A DNA stretch of 64,000 nt from Vagococcus allomyrinae (GCF_017829975.1 NZ_JAEEGA010000002.1:48357-112356), one strand, 5' to 3'. Counted from the first letter of the stretch, positions 1 through 10,138 are shown. Numbers and translations: made by a program. The notes: generated by a model not told the origin, from the sequence alone.

Positions 1-519
1 AGGAAAGCCATAAAATTCAGAAATCGTCGGCGCAATTAAATCACCTAAGAAGAAAATAACCACGCAATGAACAGCAATCGTATACAAACCTAAAGCAAAA
101 TTGCCCGTCATCGCATAAACTAAAGAACCAGTAAAGGCGCAATGCCAATAATCCCAAATATCCACGTCTAATGTCTTGGTCAAACCTAACACCAGTAATA
201 AGACATTCAACCCGACCCCAATCGGAATTGCCAAACTTCCCAAAGCTGTTCCATAAGAAATAGCTGCAGCTGCAGGCCAACCAACATCAATTGTTTTTAA
301 CGAGAAACCAAAATTCTCCACCATCGCTTGAGCAGCAGGACCTAAGCTATCCGATAAAAGCCCAATCACTAAATTTAAGCCAATAAACCCAATCCCAACA
401 GTAATCCCTGCCTTAAAGGCTTTAGCAGGTTTAGCACCTAAAATCATTCCAAAAATAAATAACAAAATTGGTAACATCACACTCGCACCTAAATCAACAA
501 ACCATTGTAAAATTGCCAT
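1..519 (-). CDS. gatC: PTS galactitol-type EIIC permease, C-terminus beyond window
   Basis: This is the membrane channel (EIIC) of a Gat-family phosphotransferase system. The ATG at 519-517 follows an AAAGGAGG ribosome binding site. The visible 173 codons begin MAILQWFVDLGASVMLPILL, the typical GatC opening, and continue as alternating hydrophobic helices with conserved Gly/Pro segments such as AKAFKAGITVGIGFIGLNLV. The reading frame runs off the left edge. Upstream on the same strand lie EIIA and the regulator, so it belongs to a regulator-EIIA-EIIC transcription unit. An EIIB gene was expected between EIIA and EIIC but is absent here and may lie outside the window. The substrate (galactitol or another pentitol/hexitol) is inferred only from family. 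Confidence 0.82.
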   Translation of the reverse strand, partial: MAILQWFVDLGASVMLPILLFIFGMILGAKPAKAFKAGITVGIGFIGLNLVIGLLSDSLGPAAQAMVENFGFSLKTIDVGWPAAAAISYGTALGSLAIPIGVGLNVLLLVLGLTKTLDVDIWDYWHCAFTGSLVYAMTGNFALGLYTIAVHCVVIFFLGDLIAPTISEFYGFP

Positions 520-543
520 CTTTTTTCCTCCTTTAAATATGAT

Positions 544-639
544 GGTCCGGTGTCCACTATCGCTAAATGCTGCCGTCATTCTTGGGGCTTTAGCCCTTAG
601 AGATGAGGGACAACGAAGTGAAGCATTAAGCATAGGGGC
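544..639 (-). repeat. 96-bp compound hairpin element (48-bp base carrying a 48-bp insert)
   Basis: Read on the minus strand, this element starts right after an AAAGGAGG and ends ...GGACACCGGACC, just before the final AAAGGAGG of gatC. Its outer 20 and 28 nt equal the neighbouring 48-bp element at 657-704. The imperfect terminal arms are CTATGCTTAATGCT and AGCATTTAGCGATAG. Positions 572-619 are an inserted 48-bp hairpin module of the same kind as the tandem array upstream of rel (22597-22788). The segment between elements, ATATTTAAAGGAGG, is repeated on both sides, so the Shine-Dalgarno sequence of the gene is preserved. Confidence 0.85.
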
Positions 640-656
640 CCTCCTTTAAATATGGT

Positions 657-704
657 GGTCCGGTGTCCACTATCGCTAAATGCTGAAGCATTAAGCATAG
701 GGGC
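657..704 (-). repeat. 48-bp base hairpin element
   Basis: On the minus strand this is the simplest copy of the family. The arm CTATGCTTAATGCT is followed by a 2-nt loop (TC) and the complementary arm AGCATTTAGCGATAG, then TGGACACCGGACC. It lies between two copies of a segment containing ATATTTAAAGGAGG (640-656 and 705-721 as the complement). The sequence from 723 to 807 is bounded by GGTCCG and CGGACC and contains another inverted repeat (763-772 with 778-787). It may be an older, decayed member. Together these elements account for the whole 300-bp gap between the EIIA and EIIC genes. Confidence 0.8.
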
Positions 705-820
705 CCTCCTTTAAATATGGTGGTCCGACCTTCACTACTTTTCATTTTGATCTCTGGCATTGCTGTTTTTCTATGTCAGAAAAGCAGTGCTCTTGGTTCC
801 ACGGACCTCTTTGATCGTTC

Positions 821-1276
821 TTACCCTAAGCCAATTTCATGAATTATCTGCTTAAATTCCGCGCTGCTATGACACTCCCCTAAGCGCTTCACACTTTCTT
901 CTGCTTGTACTAAATCAATTAATTTCTGTAAAATTTCTAACTGATCATCAGCTTTTTTTAATGCCAACATAAACACAATTTTAACGTCAATTGTTTCGGT
1001 TTCTGAGCCCATCACTCTAAAGTTAACAGGCTGCTTTAGTGAGGCAAAGCCAATTTGCGGCTCAAGCACGCGCTCACCATCGGTATGAGGAATGGCGACA
1101 CCGTAAGGGAGGGTGGGCAATCCTGTAGGGAATACCACTTCTCTTTCCTTAACACCCTCTAAATAATCAACTGTTACCAACTCTTTTGCTAATAACGCAG
1201 CTGCCATTTTTTCAAAAACTTCTTCTTTAGTTGATACATCTAATTGAAAAAAGAACACTTCCTTGTCAAAAAACAC
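821..1276 (-). CDS. PTS EIIA component, fructose/mannitol-galactitol superfamily
   Basis: This cytoplasmic phosphocarrier takes phosphate from HPr on a histidine and passes it to EIIB. The protein is about 151 aa and of single-domain EIIA_2 type. The active-site motif AIPHTD has its histidine near residue 64. I chose the GTG at 1276 because AGAGG lies 8 nt upstream; an in-frame GTG three codons earlier overlaps that ribosome binding site. It begins 14 bp after the stop of the PRD regulator and is transcribed with it. About 300 bp of hairpin repeats separate it from the EIIC gene. The match to the adjacent GatC-type permease suggests one transporter, which is an inference from context. Confidence 0.87.
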   Translation of the reverse strand: MFFDKEVFFFQLDVSTKEEVFEKMAAALLAKELVTVDYLEGVKEREVVFPTGLPTLPYGVAIPHTDGERVLEPQIGFASLKQPVNFRVMGSETETIDVKIVFMLALKKADDQLEILQKLIDLVQAEESVKRLGECHSSAEFKQIIHEIGLG

Positions 1277-1290
1277 CGCCAACACCTCTT

Positions 1291-3339
1291 TTACTTATAT
1301 TTTTCAATAACTTCATACGCACTTTGTTGATTCGTTGCTGCCATTAATGCCAACATATCCTGATTATTTTCTGATAGTTCCGCCAACTGAACTATCGCCC
1401 TTAAATGACTGGTTTGAGATAAGATGGCCAATGGCACAATGACCGAAATAGGGCGGCCGTTTGCGAATAAGACTGGCTCCTTTAAAATCAGCATGGAGAA
1501 ACCATCTCCTTGAACCCCATTTTCTGGCAATGTATGAGGGATTGCCAGATAATTACCTAAAAAGCAGTAGAGCTCATGGCGATTGTGTTCAACAAGCAAC
1601 GATTCCACATACACCTCCGAAATCAGTTGCTCCTCCAACAAAGGCTGACAGGCTAAGCGAATCCCTGCTTGCCAGTCTTTTACCCGATCTTTTATCAAGA
1701 CCCGCTGACTTTTTAAAAAGGTTGTCAGATCAGGTAACTCGTTAGTTAAATCAACCACTGGCCCTTGAATAGTTGGTGCCTTCATAAACGTTTCTAATTC
1801 ATCAACTAGTTTTTGTTCATAAGTCACTTCCGCATACTTTTTAACTATTCCTAAGATATCTCTGACTAAAAAATCAGTCGTATGCTCTTTTAACTCTGTT
1901 AAAACGTGGTACTTGAGCAGCTGTTGTTCTTCCTTGGTCATTAGAGGGTTGACAATAAAAACTGGTTTATCGCTTTTTAATGGCACCATGGAAAAGACAA
2001 CATCGTAAGGCTGCTCATAATGATCGAATTGACGGATGGATAAACTCTCTCTAAAAATAAATTCTGGAAATAACTTACTTAAGGTGTACTTCAATAATTT
2101 GGAGATTGAAATCCCATTTGTACAAACAACGACGGCTCGCTTTTTAGTCTCAATATTCAGACCTTGTTTTAATAATTCGCCTCCTAAAAAAATTGTTAAG
2201 TAAGCAATTTCGCCATCTGGTAATTGTTTGCCAATTGCCAGTTCGATTGGGCCTACTGATTGTTTCACAAGTTCAAATAACTCAACATAATCAGTGGTAA
2301 TTTTATCCAATAAAATATAATTCGTGTTTACCCCATACTTAATGCGATAATAAGCTGGATACATGTGGACCAGTAACTTTTGAATCAAATTAGCCTTATC
2401 TAATATGAGGAGGACCGATTTTTCTTCAAACCGTTGAAGAAAAGTTTGAATCGCTTGCTCCAACCCCTGTTTCAACTGACCACTTAGATGAGCACTTCTC
2501 ATATTAGCGGTTAACATCTGCAAGACCAGCCATTCCTTCTCAATAACTGCTGCTGGCATCACCGAAGATAATACGCTTACAATCACCCGGTATTCAGCGG
2601 TTTCATTAATCGGATCAACGGTCGTACTAAAAGGTTCGCTTATAGCCAAGGGATGGTGCTGTTCCCAACGATGAAGGTTCAAAATTAAAATAAAAGGTAA
2701 CTCATGAAAACTAATATCCGTGTAATGAATTCCTAGCTGTTCCTCGATTGCCTGGATTTTTTTCAAAAACCACTGCTTGTCCACTTTCATGATTTGAGCA
2801 AAAAAATCAGAAAAATTGGCGATGGTCATCATTTTCGGTACTAAATAGTTGATCAGCCGGCGAATAGCCATTTCTTCTCCTGCTAGCTTAAACCCATCAA
2901 TTCGCGAATATTGAATGGTCAGCTGAAAATCACGTAACATATGCTCAGCAGCCTTTAAATCTTTCGAGGTGGTATTACGGCTAACTGCCAGCAATTCTGA
3001 TAGATCATCTAAAGAGAGATCGCTATTTTTTCCAATCAAACTTAATAATAAAATTTGCTGTCGTTCCAACTCATCAAAAATATAAGTATCAGTCTGCTTT
3101 TGGCTGGCCATTGTTTCTGAAAAATAATTGATAACGGCTTTATCCACAGAAAAATGACCATTGCTTAGTCGTTGAATCTTTTGAAACTTAAACTCGGATA
3201 ACCACAGGTTAACTTTCTCAATTGAGTAATTCACTTGTCGCCTAGATAAATCAAACTTCTTTTCTAACTCCTTACTTTTCTGTTGGGGATAATGAATAAT
3301 TTCTTTAAAGATAGCTAAACTTCTTGCATCTAGATACAT
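1291..3339 (-). CDS. PRD-domain transcriptional activator with EIIB and EIIA domains (MtlR/LicR type)
   Basis: This 682-aa regulator carries an N-terminal winged-helix region (about 1-150, with HTH segments near SRRQVNYSIEKVN and VSRNTTSKDLKAAE) and two PTS regulation domains (about 170-395). An EIIB-like domain has its cysteine in VVVCTNGISISKLL (near residue 405), and a C-terminal EIIA-like domain has its histidine in AIPHTLP (near residue 602). Such proteins sense phosphorylation by the PTS and activate the transporter genes next to them. ATG at 3339 is preferred because GAGGTG lies 7 nt upstream; the GTG three codons earlier overlaps that site. It heads the unit with the EIIA and EIIC genes and probably controls it. 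Confidence 0.9.
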   Translation of the reverse strand: MYLDARSLAIFKEIIHYPQQKSKELEKKFDLSRRQVNYSIEKVNLWLSEFKFQKIQRLSNGHFSVDKAVINYFSETMASQKQTDTYIFDELERQQILLLSLIGKNSDLSLDDLSELLAVSRNTTSKDLKAAEHMLRDFQLTIQYSRIDGFKLAGEEMAIRRLINYLVPKMMTIANFSDFFAQIMKVDKQWFLKKIQAIEEQLGIHYTDISFHELPFILILNLHRWEQHHPLAISEPFSTTVDPINETAEYRVIVSVLSSVMPAAVIEKEWLVLQMLTANMRSAHLSGQLKQGLEQAIQTFLQRFEEKSVLLILDKANLIQKLLVHMYPAYYRIKYGVNTNYILLDKITTDYVELFELVKQSVGPIELAIGKQLPDGEIAYLTIFLGGELLKQGLNIETKKRAVVVCTNGISISKLLKYTLSKLFPEFIFRESLSIRQFDHYEQPYDVVFSMVPLKSDKPVFIVNPLMTKEEQQLLKYHVLTELKEHTTDFLVRDILGIVKKYAEVTYEQKLVDELETFMKAPTIQGPVVDLTNELPDLTTFLKSQRVLIKDRVKDWQAGIRLACQPLLEEQLISEVYVESLLVEHNRHELYCFLGNYLAIPHTLPENGVQGDGFSMLILKEPVLFANGRPISVIVPLAILSQTSHLRAIVQLAELSENNQDMLALMAATNQQSAYEVIEKYK

Positions 3340-3383
3340 GTTGACCACCTCATAATCTTATTGTAGAGGACGGACACACCAAA

Positions 3384-3398
3384 TGGAAACGCTTTACA
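3384..3398. promoter_or_regulatory. cre-like site in the PTS regulator leader
   Basis: TGGAAACGCTTTACA resembles a CcpA binding site with one or two mismatches to the usual consensus. It lies between the putative promoter and the regulator start, where CcpA could block elongation. It is flanked by an imperfect inverted repeat, GAGGACGGAC (3366-3375) and GTTTGTCCTC (3406-3415). The call rests on motif similarity only. Confidence 0.4.
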
Positions 3399-3466
3399 CC
3401 ACAATGTTTGTCCTCATTTCCGTTAATTTTTGTCCATCACTGGGTTTATCTTTTTAATGATAGTTC

Positions 3467-3495
3467 ATTATACATAAGTGCTTTCAATTAACCAA
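3467..3495 (-). promoter_or_regulatory. Sigma-A promoter for the PTS regulator operon
   Basis: On the minus strand TTGGTT (3495-3490) and TATAAT (3472-3467) are separated by exactly 17 bp. The predicted start leaves a leader of about 120 nt that includes the cre-like site. Confidence 0.6.
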
Positions 3496-3552
3496 TTCAA
3501 TTATTTCCACTAACTTGCCCCGTCTTTTAAACCTGTAATCGATAAACAAACC

Positions 3553-3587
3553 AAAAAAACCTCTCAAAAAGTTGCCCTTTTAAGAGG
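3553..3587 (-). terminator. Rho-independent terminator after the YitT-family gene
   Basis: The inverted repeat CCTCTCAAAAAG and CTTTTAAGAGG has a short loop. On the minus strand it is followed by a run of T (3553-3559). It lies 18 bp beyond the stop of the YitT-family gene. Confidence 0.75.
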
Positions 3588-3604
3588 TAAATGACTGCTA
3601 TTAA

Positions 3605-4480
3605 TTACATCCCAGGATCATAAAAGTTGCCCAGAATGGTCACATTATCTGCAATACTAACGAAAGCTTTAGGATCCGCTTCTTTCATGGCCTTTTCCAG
3701 AGAATGCATTTCGTAACGGGTGATAACCGTCATTAAGACAGCTTTCTTATGATGATCAAAAGCCCCTTCTGCGCCATTGATGATCGTAATCCCGCGACGC
3801 AAACGCTCTTGAACACAATGAATAACCTGATCGGGCTTTTTGGTAATAATCATCACTTGCATTTTTTTCTGTTTTGTATAGACCGCATCCGTCACTTTAC
3901 CACTGACAAAAATCGACAAAACACTGTAAAATGCAAACGGCCAACCAAATAGATAACCTGCCGTAAGAGCAATCATGCCATTAAAAATGATGGCGATCGA
4001 TCCGACACTCTTTCCCGTAGCTTTGCGAATCGTAATACTCAAGATGTCCAAACCACCAGAAGAAATGCCATTTTTCAAAGCAAACCCAACGGCAAAACCA
4101 TTAACAGCTCCACCAAAGATGGCGCAAATAATCGGATCAGTCGATAATGGTGTCACCGGCATTAATTGAATCGCCAAAGAAGAAAAGGTGACTGTAATGA
4201 CCGTAAAAATAGTAAACTTTTTACTAATTCGCTGCCATGCCAAAACAAACAGAGGAACATTTAACAAATAATAAATAACAGAAACAGGCGCTTCTTTACC
4301 AGTTCCACTGCTAATTAAGGTGGTGATGATTTGTGCTAAGCCTGTCACGCCACTGGCATAAATATTTCCCGGTCGCCAGAAAACATTCAACGCCACTGAT
4401 GCGAATAAAGCATAAAGCAGTGCCACCGTTAATTTTGTTGTGTATTCATTACTCGTCAATTTTTCTCTAAGGTCGTCCAT
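3605..4480 (-). CDS. YitT-family membrane protein (DUF161 plus DUF2179)
   Basis: This 291-aa integral membrane protein has about five to six hydrophobic helices in residues 15-200, including the glycine-rich segments FKNGISSGGLDILSI and IFNGMIALTAGYLFGW. A soluble C-terminal DUF2179 domain (about 215-285) contains GITIINGAEGAFDHHKKAVL and VSIADNVTILGNF. The family is widespread in Firmicutes and its transport substrate is not established. ATG at 4480 has AAAGGA directly before it. A GTG five codons upstream is possible but sits too close to GGGAG. The gene stands alone, with a terminator after it. Confidence 0.85.
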   Translation of the reverse strand: MDDLREKLTSNEYTTKLTVALLYALFASVALNVFWRPGNIYASGVTGLAQIITTLISSGTGKEAPVSVIYYLLNVPLFVLAWQRISKKFTIFTVITVTFSSLAIQLMPVTPLSTDPIICAIFGGAVNGFAVGFALKNGISSGGLDILSITIRKATGKSVGSIAIIFNGMIALTAGYLFGWPFAFYSVLSIFVSGKVTDAVYTKQKKMQVMIITKKPDQVIHCVQERLRRGITIINGAEGAFDHHKKAVLMTVITRYEMHSLEKAMKEADPKAFVSIADNVTILGNFYDPGM

Positions 4481-4653
4481 TTTTCCTTTAGTCACTCCCG
4501 TTTCTTATTGACTTCATTATAGAACGTTAGTACCGACAATTAAAGGAGAAGTCCTTAATATGAGAGGATATTAATGGATTTGTAACTTTTAACGAATTTA
4601 TTCGGGAGAATGCTGTAAAAAGGTAATTGGGCAACAGCCACACCTCTGCCACT

Positions 4654-5004
4654 TTATTTCTGAAACAAAAAGGCACGATACAACTTAACTGTCAACTTTC
4701 CTTCGGTAAAATCCACCTCAGCCTTATCGGTCATAATTCCCAGTAAAGCAAAGTCTTCCGCTTCATGGTGAGTCCCGACTAAGCCCTCTGCATACTCGTC
4801 TAAGTCCGGGTCCCGTTCCACACTCAAAAGCCAGGTAAAGTCTTCCAAATCTTGGGGTGAATTCGCCATTTCCCCCTGAACAGTGACCACAAACTGGTTG
4901 TCTTCAAATACAATGCTCATTTGAATCCCCTTCGTACGCTGAGTAAAAAAGTAGCGCAATAATTCATGAGAAATCATTTCCGCTTTGCGACGTTCTTCTA
5001 ACAT
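4654..5004 (-). CDS. Conserved hypothetical protein, 116 aa
   Basis: I do not recognise this protein. It is acidic, mostly soluble and predicted alpha/beta, with no signal peptide or membrane segment. Notable stretches are VFEDNQFVVTVQGEM, RDPDLDEYAEGLVGTHHEAE and FTEGKLTVKLYRAFL. It starts at an ATG preceded by AGGAGGAG and begins 10 bp after the stop of the DUF1576 gene. The two are therefore almost certainly co-transcribed and possibly work together. Confidence 0.7.
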   Translation of the reverse strand: MLEERRKAEMISHELLRYFFTQRTKGIQMSIVFEDNQFVVTVQGEMANSPQDLEDFTWLLSVERDPDLDEYAEGLVGTHHEAEDFALLGIMTDKAEVDFTEGKLTVKLYRAFLFQK

Positions 5005-5014
5005 CCTGCTCCTC

Positions 5015-6310
5015 CTAATGTTGACTTTCTCTCGCTTCTTTCATTTTAGCAAAACTATCTAGGATTGGCACTAAAAAAGCTGCGATAAAGCCTCCAGAAA
5101 AGCCATTATTATATAAATTAACACCCCCATGTAAAAAACCTACGTTACTGACTAAGGCCATGTGTAATCCGCCAGCTAATAAACCGGCCACAGGACCATA
5201 ATAACCGGCTACCGGGGCCAATGTCGTACCGAAAAGCGCCGTCAACAAGACAGAGACATCACTGGGGTCACCACCTGTTAGGAGTGCCATTAAATACACA
5301 CCTAAAACAATCGGAATGCTATTGCGTAAATGGCAGCCGTAAGCACTAAAGCCAACAACCGTATAAATCCCCCCGATGACTGCCCCACTTAATTGACCAC
5401 CGATTAGCAAAACATAACTGGTAGCCGCCATTCCCATCATCCCCATATTAATCAAGGTAACCCCATAACCTTCCAAAGTGGCAAAATCACTGACCAGTTT
5501 TCCAGATGAGTGAAAAATCCGGCTTAACCCACTAAAACTGCGCTCATTTAACCACCAACCAATGACAAATAGACCAGTAAATGAGACGTAGAGAACGATG
5601 CTGAGCAAAAGATTATTTCCTGATGAAACAAAATAAACATTGGAAATATCGTACTTAAACATCCGCATAATCGCGGTAAACACCATTCCAATAATCCCAG
5701 CAGTAAATCCAACGTTATACAAACTAAACCCCTGATGAAAGCTGAGAAATTGCGTCGCTAAGGGTGGCAGCACAAAACCAATGGTCACCCCAGTTAAAAA
5801 TCCCAACAATATCCCTGGGACCAACGGTAATCCAGAACCAAACGCAACTAAACTCACAGCTGGCGCTAATGCTGTTCCAAATAAACTGACAATCAAATAA
5901 TTAGAAAATGGTTTCTTTTGACATTTAGCATAGAGATAGACCCCCAAAGTAATCGTCAACGAATTCAACAAATTTTTTCCAAAAAAAGAAAAACCACTCA
6001 TCGTATATAAGGCCGCAATCAGCGGACCGCTCATTTTAACCTTATTGCCTCGCGCCACTAAAACGCTCAAAAGTGTCAAAAGACCACTGTTGACAAAGGC
6101 GGCACCTAAGCCAGCAATTTCAATATAGTCGGTAATCAGCACATTGGACGACAGGGAAATCGTCCATAACCCACGAAAAATAGTGCTTAGGGGATCGAAT
6201 AAACACCCCATCCCAATTAACATCAAACTGTATGCTAGAACCAACCGATACTTGATTTTTTCTGACACTTTACGTTGCAACTGTTGTGTTGCTGTCAATC
6301 TTTTGTTCAT
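5015..6310 (-). CDS. DUF1576 multi-pass membrane protein
   Basis: This 431-aa protein has roughly ten to twelve membrane helices and an internal duplication. The motif LSFHQGFSLYNVGFTAGIIG in the first half is echoed by GFLHGGVNLYNNGFSGGFIA near the C-terminus, and two GTALAPA/GTTLAPVAG segments occupy equivalent places. This repeat layout is typical of DUF1576 proteins and suggests two inverted or tandem transport units. No function is established. The ATG at 6310 follows AAGGAG. A long leader of about 290 nt precedes it, and a soluble 116-aa gene follows it in the same operon. Confidence 0.8.
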   Translation of the reverse strand: MNKRLTATQQLQRKVSEKIKYRLVLAYSLMLIGMGCLFDPLSTIFRGLWTISLSSNVLITDYIEIAGLGAAFVNSGLLTLLSVLVARGNKVKMSGPLIAALYTMSGFSFFGKNLLNSLTITLGVYLYAKCQKKPFSNYLIVSLFGTALAPAVSLVAFGSGLPLVPGILLGFLTGVTIGFVLPPLATQFLSFHQGFSLYNVGFTAGIIGMVFTAIMRMFKYDISNVYFVSSGNNLLLSIVLYVSFTGLFVIGWWLNERSFSGLSRIFHSSGKLVSDFATLEGYGVTLINMGMMGMAATSYVLLIGGQLSGAVIGGIYTVVGFSAYGCHLRNSIPIVLGVYLMALLTGGDPSDVSVLLTALFGTTLAPVAGYYGPVAGLLAGGLHMALVSNVGFLHGGVNLYNNGFSGGFIAAFLVPILDSFAKMKEARESQH

Positions 6311-6647
6311 AATAACTCCTTATCGTTTTATCATTCCAGCCATTAATTGTTCCAAAAAAACTAAAGTGATTTTCATCTGTCATCAGCCCCACTCTTTTAA
6401 CTCTACCTCTCCTAACAAATGACTTCTACGTCCTCTATTAGCATCTTTTTCAGAGGTGATCAGCACTTTGTTTGTCATTACGTCGACACAAAAAGACCGC
6501 AATAGCGAGACACCGCCAACTTGTTCATGAGCTACCCCTGTCTCTATTCTTTCACTCTCAGGCGCCCTCTAAATAAACTCAGTACGTTTTTAATCACCTT
6601 TTTTTTATCATACCATAGACCTCCCCTAGGACGCACTTCCAAAAACC
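6311..6647 (-). promoter_or_regulatory. Long untranslated leader and extended -10 promoter of the DUF1576 operon
   Basis: On the minus strand an extended -10 TGGTATGAT has its hexamer at 6612-6607, with no good -35. It would give a leader of about 290 nt before the DUF1576 ATG. The leader holds short inverted repeats, for example GAGACA and TGTCTC flanking about 25 nt. It also holds a 16-codon ORF (MNKLAVSRYCGLFVST) preceded by AGGGGT. I could not match it to any riboswitch class I know, and no full gene fits here. Confidence 0.4.
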
Positions 6648-6685
6648 CAAAAAAATCCGTGGACCTTTACGGCTCCCACGGATTT
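6648..6685 (-). terminator. Terminator of the bgl operon
   Basis: AATCCGTGG (6654-6662) pairs with CCACGGATT (6676-6684), and on the minus strand a run of T follows. It ends the licT-bglP-bglA unit 8 bp after the bglA stop. Confidence 0.85.
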
Positions 6686-6692
6686 CACTCAT

Positions 6693-8132
<1,440 letters not shown>

Positions 8133-8146
8133 TTATCGTCTCCTTC

Positions 8147-10039
8147 TTAAATAATATGGATAATTTCTTCTTCTTTAAAAATCACGCCGTCCTGTTGAGC
8201 AGGAGACACATCAAAATAATTAGGGGTATTAGTGACAATTACCATGGTCACCGTCGACAACCCTTTCTCTTTTATCAAATTGTAATCGACTTTACCAAGC
8301 AATTGACCTTTCTCAACCCGTTGGCCTTGAGTCAAGTCCAAATCAAAACCTTCGCCACCTAACTCAACAGTATCAATCCCAATATGAACCAAAACTTCCA
8401 CCCCATTATCGCCTAAAAATCCAATGGCATGTTTCGATTCTGGAAACATCATTACCGTGCCGCTAACCGGCGAATACACATTTTCATCACTGGCTTGAAT
8501 CGCCACACCTTTGCCGACCAATTCACTAGCAAAAGTCTCATCTGGCACTGTTTTCAACTCAACTAACTGACCGTTCATCGGTGAAAAAATCCGATGTTTC
8601 TCCCCGGCTTCAACTGGCTCAGAGGCTTCAGCAGGAGCTGTTACCGGTTGATCAACTTCATCTTCAAAACCTAAAATCAAAGTAAAGATAAATGACAATA
8701 CCCAGCTAATCAACAACGCAACGATAAACCAAATGACGTTCATACGGTCATCAGCGTTGATATAGGCTGGAATTGATAAGAAACCAGGCATCCCCCCGCC
8801 ACCAAACGAACGAGTATTCATAAAGATAGCGAAACCACCGGCAATCCCACCACCAGCTAAAGCCGCGTAGAAAGGTCGTCTTAATTTTAAGTTAACACCA
8901 TACATGGCTGGCTCAGTAATCCCAATTGACGCTGAAATTCCTGAAGACAGCGCAATTTGTTTCATGTTAGCATTTTTAGAGCGTAGTGCCACAGCAAAAG
9001 CTGCACCTGATTGGGCCACATTGGTTACAGCGTTAACAGGACCAATCATGTTTTCATAGCCATTTTTAGCCAAGTTTGTTAAAGCAATTGGCAGTAATGA
9101 GTAATGCATCCCCGTGATAACCAACAACGGGAAGGTGGCACCAAGCACAACACCGGCCAACGGTCCTGCCACTTTAAACAACCAAGCAATACCATCGCCA
9201 ACGAAATTACCAGCATACGTCCCAGCAGGTCCAATAATGACCATCGCAATTGGAAAAACGATCAATAAGGCAACCATCGGAGTAAACATTAAATTCAAGC
9301 TTTTCGGCATCCATTTTTTCACCCAGTTGTTAACATACTTCAACAATAATACGGCAAAAATAATGGGAATAACCGAACTAGAGTAAGTCACTAAGGGAAC
9401 AGGAACGGCACCAAAGATTTTCCAAACAGTTGGCGCTGCTTCCCCACCTAATTTTGCCGCAAATGCTGCTTGAGCTGCAGCATGATAGGTTGGGTACATC
9501 ATGCCACCGGCTATTGCCATGGCGAGATACTTGCTCGTCTTAAATTTCTCGGCCGCTGAAACAGCTAATAGAAACGGGAAAAAATAAAGAACAGCGTCGG
9601 ATAAACCATATAATAACAAATATGTCGGGCTTTCAGCCGAAACCCCTAAAATAACTGCTAACGCTAAAAAACCTTTTAATAGTCCTGTACCAGCCAGCGC
9701 AGGGACGACTGGGGTAAAAATACCTGAAATCACATCAAAAATTTTCGAGACGATTCCTTCATCTGAATTTTGCGGGCCATTGCCACTGCCACCCCCAACA
9801 ATCCCTTCGACCTCTTCAAAGACATCGCCAACGGTGTTGCCAATAATCACTTGAAATTGATCCCCTGAGAACTGTGCACCCATAACTCCTGGGATTTTTT
9901 TAATAGCGTCAAGATTGGCTTTATTTTTATCATTTAAGTTAAAACGCAAACGTGTGACACAATGCCAAGCATTGTTGACATTTCCTTTCCCCCCAATATT
10001 GTCGATGACTTGCTGGGCGGTTTCTTTGTAATTTGACAT
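8147..10039 (-). CDS. bglP: PTS beta-glucoside transporter EIIBCA
   Basis: This single 630-aa chain carries EIIB (residues 1-85, phosphocysteine Cys27 in NAWHCVTRLRF) and a membrane EIIC (about 100-450, with GMHYSLLPI and GITEPAMYGVNLKLRRPF). The C-terminal EIIA domain (about 480-625) has its histidine in VLVHIGIDTVEL. It imports and phosphorylates beta-glucosides such as salicin, arbutin or cellobiose-type sugars; exact specificity cannot be read from the sequence. The ATG follows AAGGAG. The 150-bp gap after licT holds a second RAT element and a terminator, so LicT controls readthrough into bglP as well as into itself. Confidence 0.94.
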   Translation of the reverse strand: MSNYKETAQQVIDNIGGKGNVNNAWHCVTRLRFNLNDKNKANLDAIKKIPGVMGAQFSGDQFQVIIGNTVGDVFEEVEGIVGGGSGNGPQNSDEGIVSKIFDVISGIFTPVVPALAGTGLLKGFLALAVILGVSAESPTYLLLYGLSDAVLYFFPFLLAVSAAEKFKTSKYLAMAIAGGMMYPTYHAAAQAAFAAKLGGEAAPTVWKIFGAVPVPLVTYSSSVIPIIFAVLLLKYVNNWVKKWMPKSLNLMFTPMVALLIVFPIAMVIIGPAGTYAGNFVGDGIAWLFKVAGPLAGVVLGATFPLLVITGMHYSLLPIALTNLAKNGYENMIGPVNAVTNVAQSGAAFAVALRSKNANMKQIALSSGISASIGITEPAMYGVNLKLRRPFYAALAGGGIAGGFAIFMNTRSFGGGGMPGFLSIPAYINADDRMNVIWFIVALLISWVLSFIFTLILGFEDEVDQPVTAPAEASEPVEAGEKHRIFSPMNGQLVELKTVPDETFASELVGKGVAIQASDENVYSPVSGTVMMFPESKHAIGFLGDNGVEVLVHIGIDTVELGGEGFDLDLTQGQRVEKGQLLGKVDYNLIKEKGLSTVTMVIVTNTPNYFDVSPAQQDGVIFKEEEIIHII

Positions 10040-10083
10040 CTTTTAATCTCCTTATCCTTAATTTTATGTATAAAAAAATGAAT

Positions 10084-10127
10084 AACAAAAATAAGCCGAC
10101 TAACTGCTGTAAGTGTTAGTGCCTTAT
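10084..10127 (-). terminator. Conditional terminator between licT and bglP
   Basis: ATAAGCCGACTAAC (10092-10105) pairs with GTTAGTGCCTTAT (10115-10127), with a T-rich tract on the minus-strand 3' side. The RAT site starts about 11 nt upstream in the transcript. In the best-known bgl systems the RAT overlaps the terminator stem; here the two only lie close together. Confidence 0.7.
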
Positions 10128-10138
10128 CTTCATTATTC

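Noticed and set aside
6311-6612. A match of the DUF1576 leader to lysine, yybP-ykoY, ZTP or THF riboswitches
   Set aside because: Short look-alike strings (GGGGTAGC, GAGGGCGCC) are present, but the ordered conserved blocks of these classes are missing.
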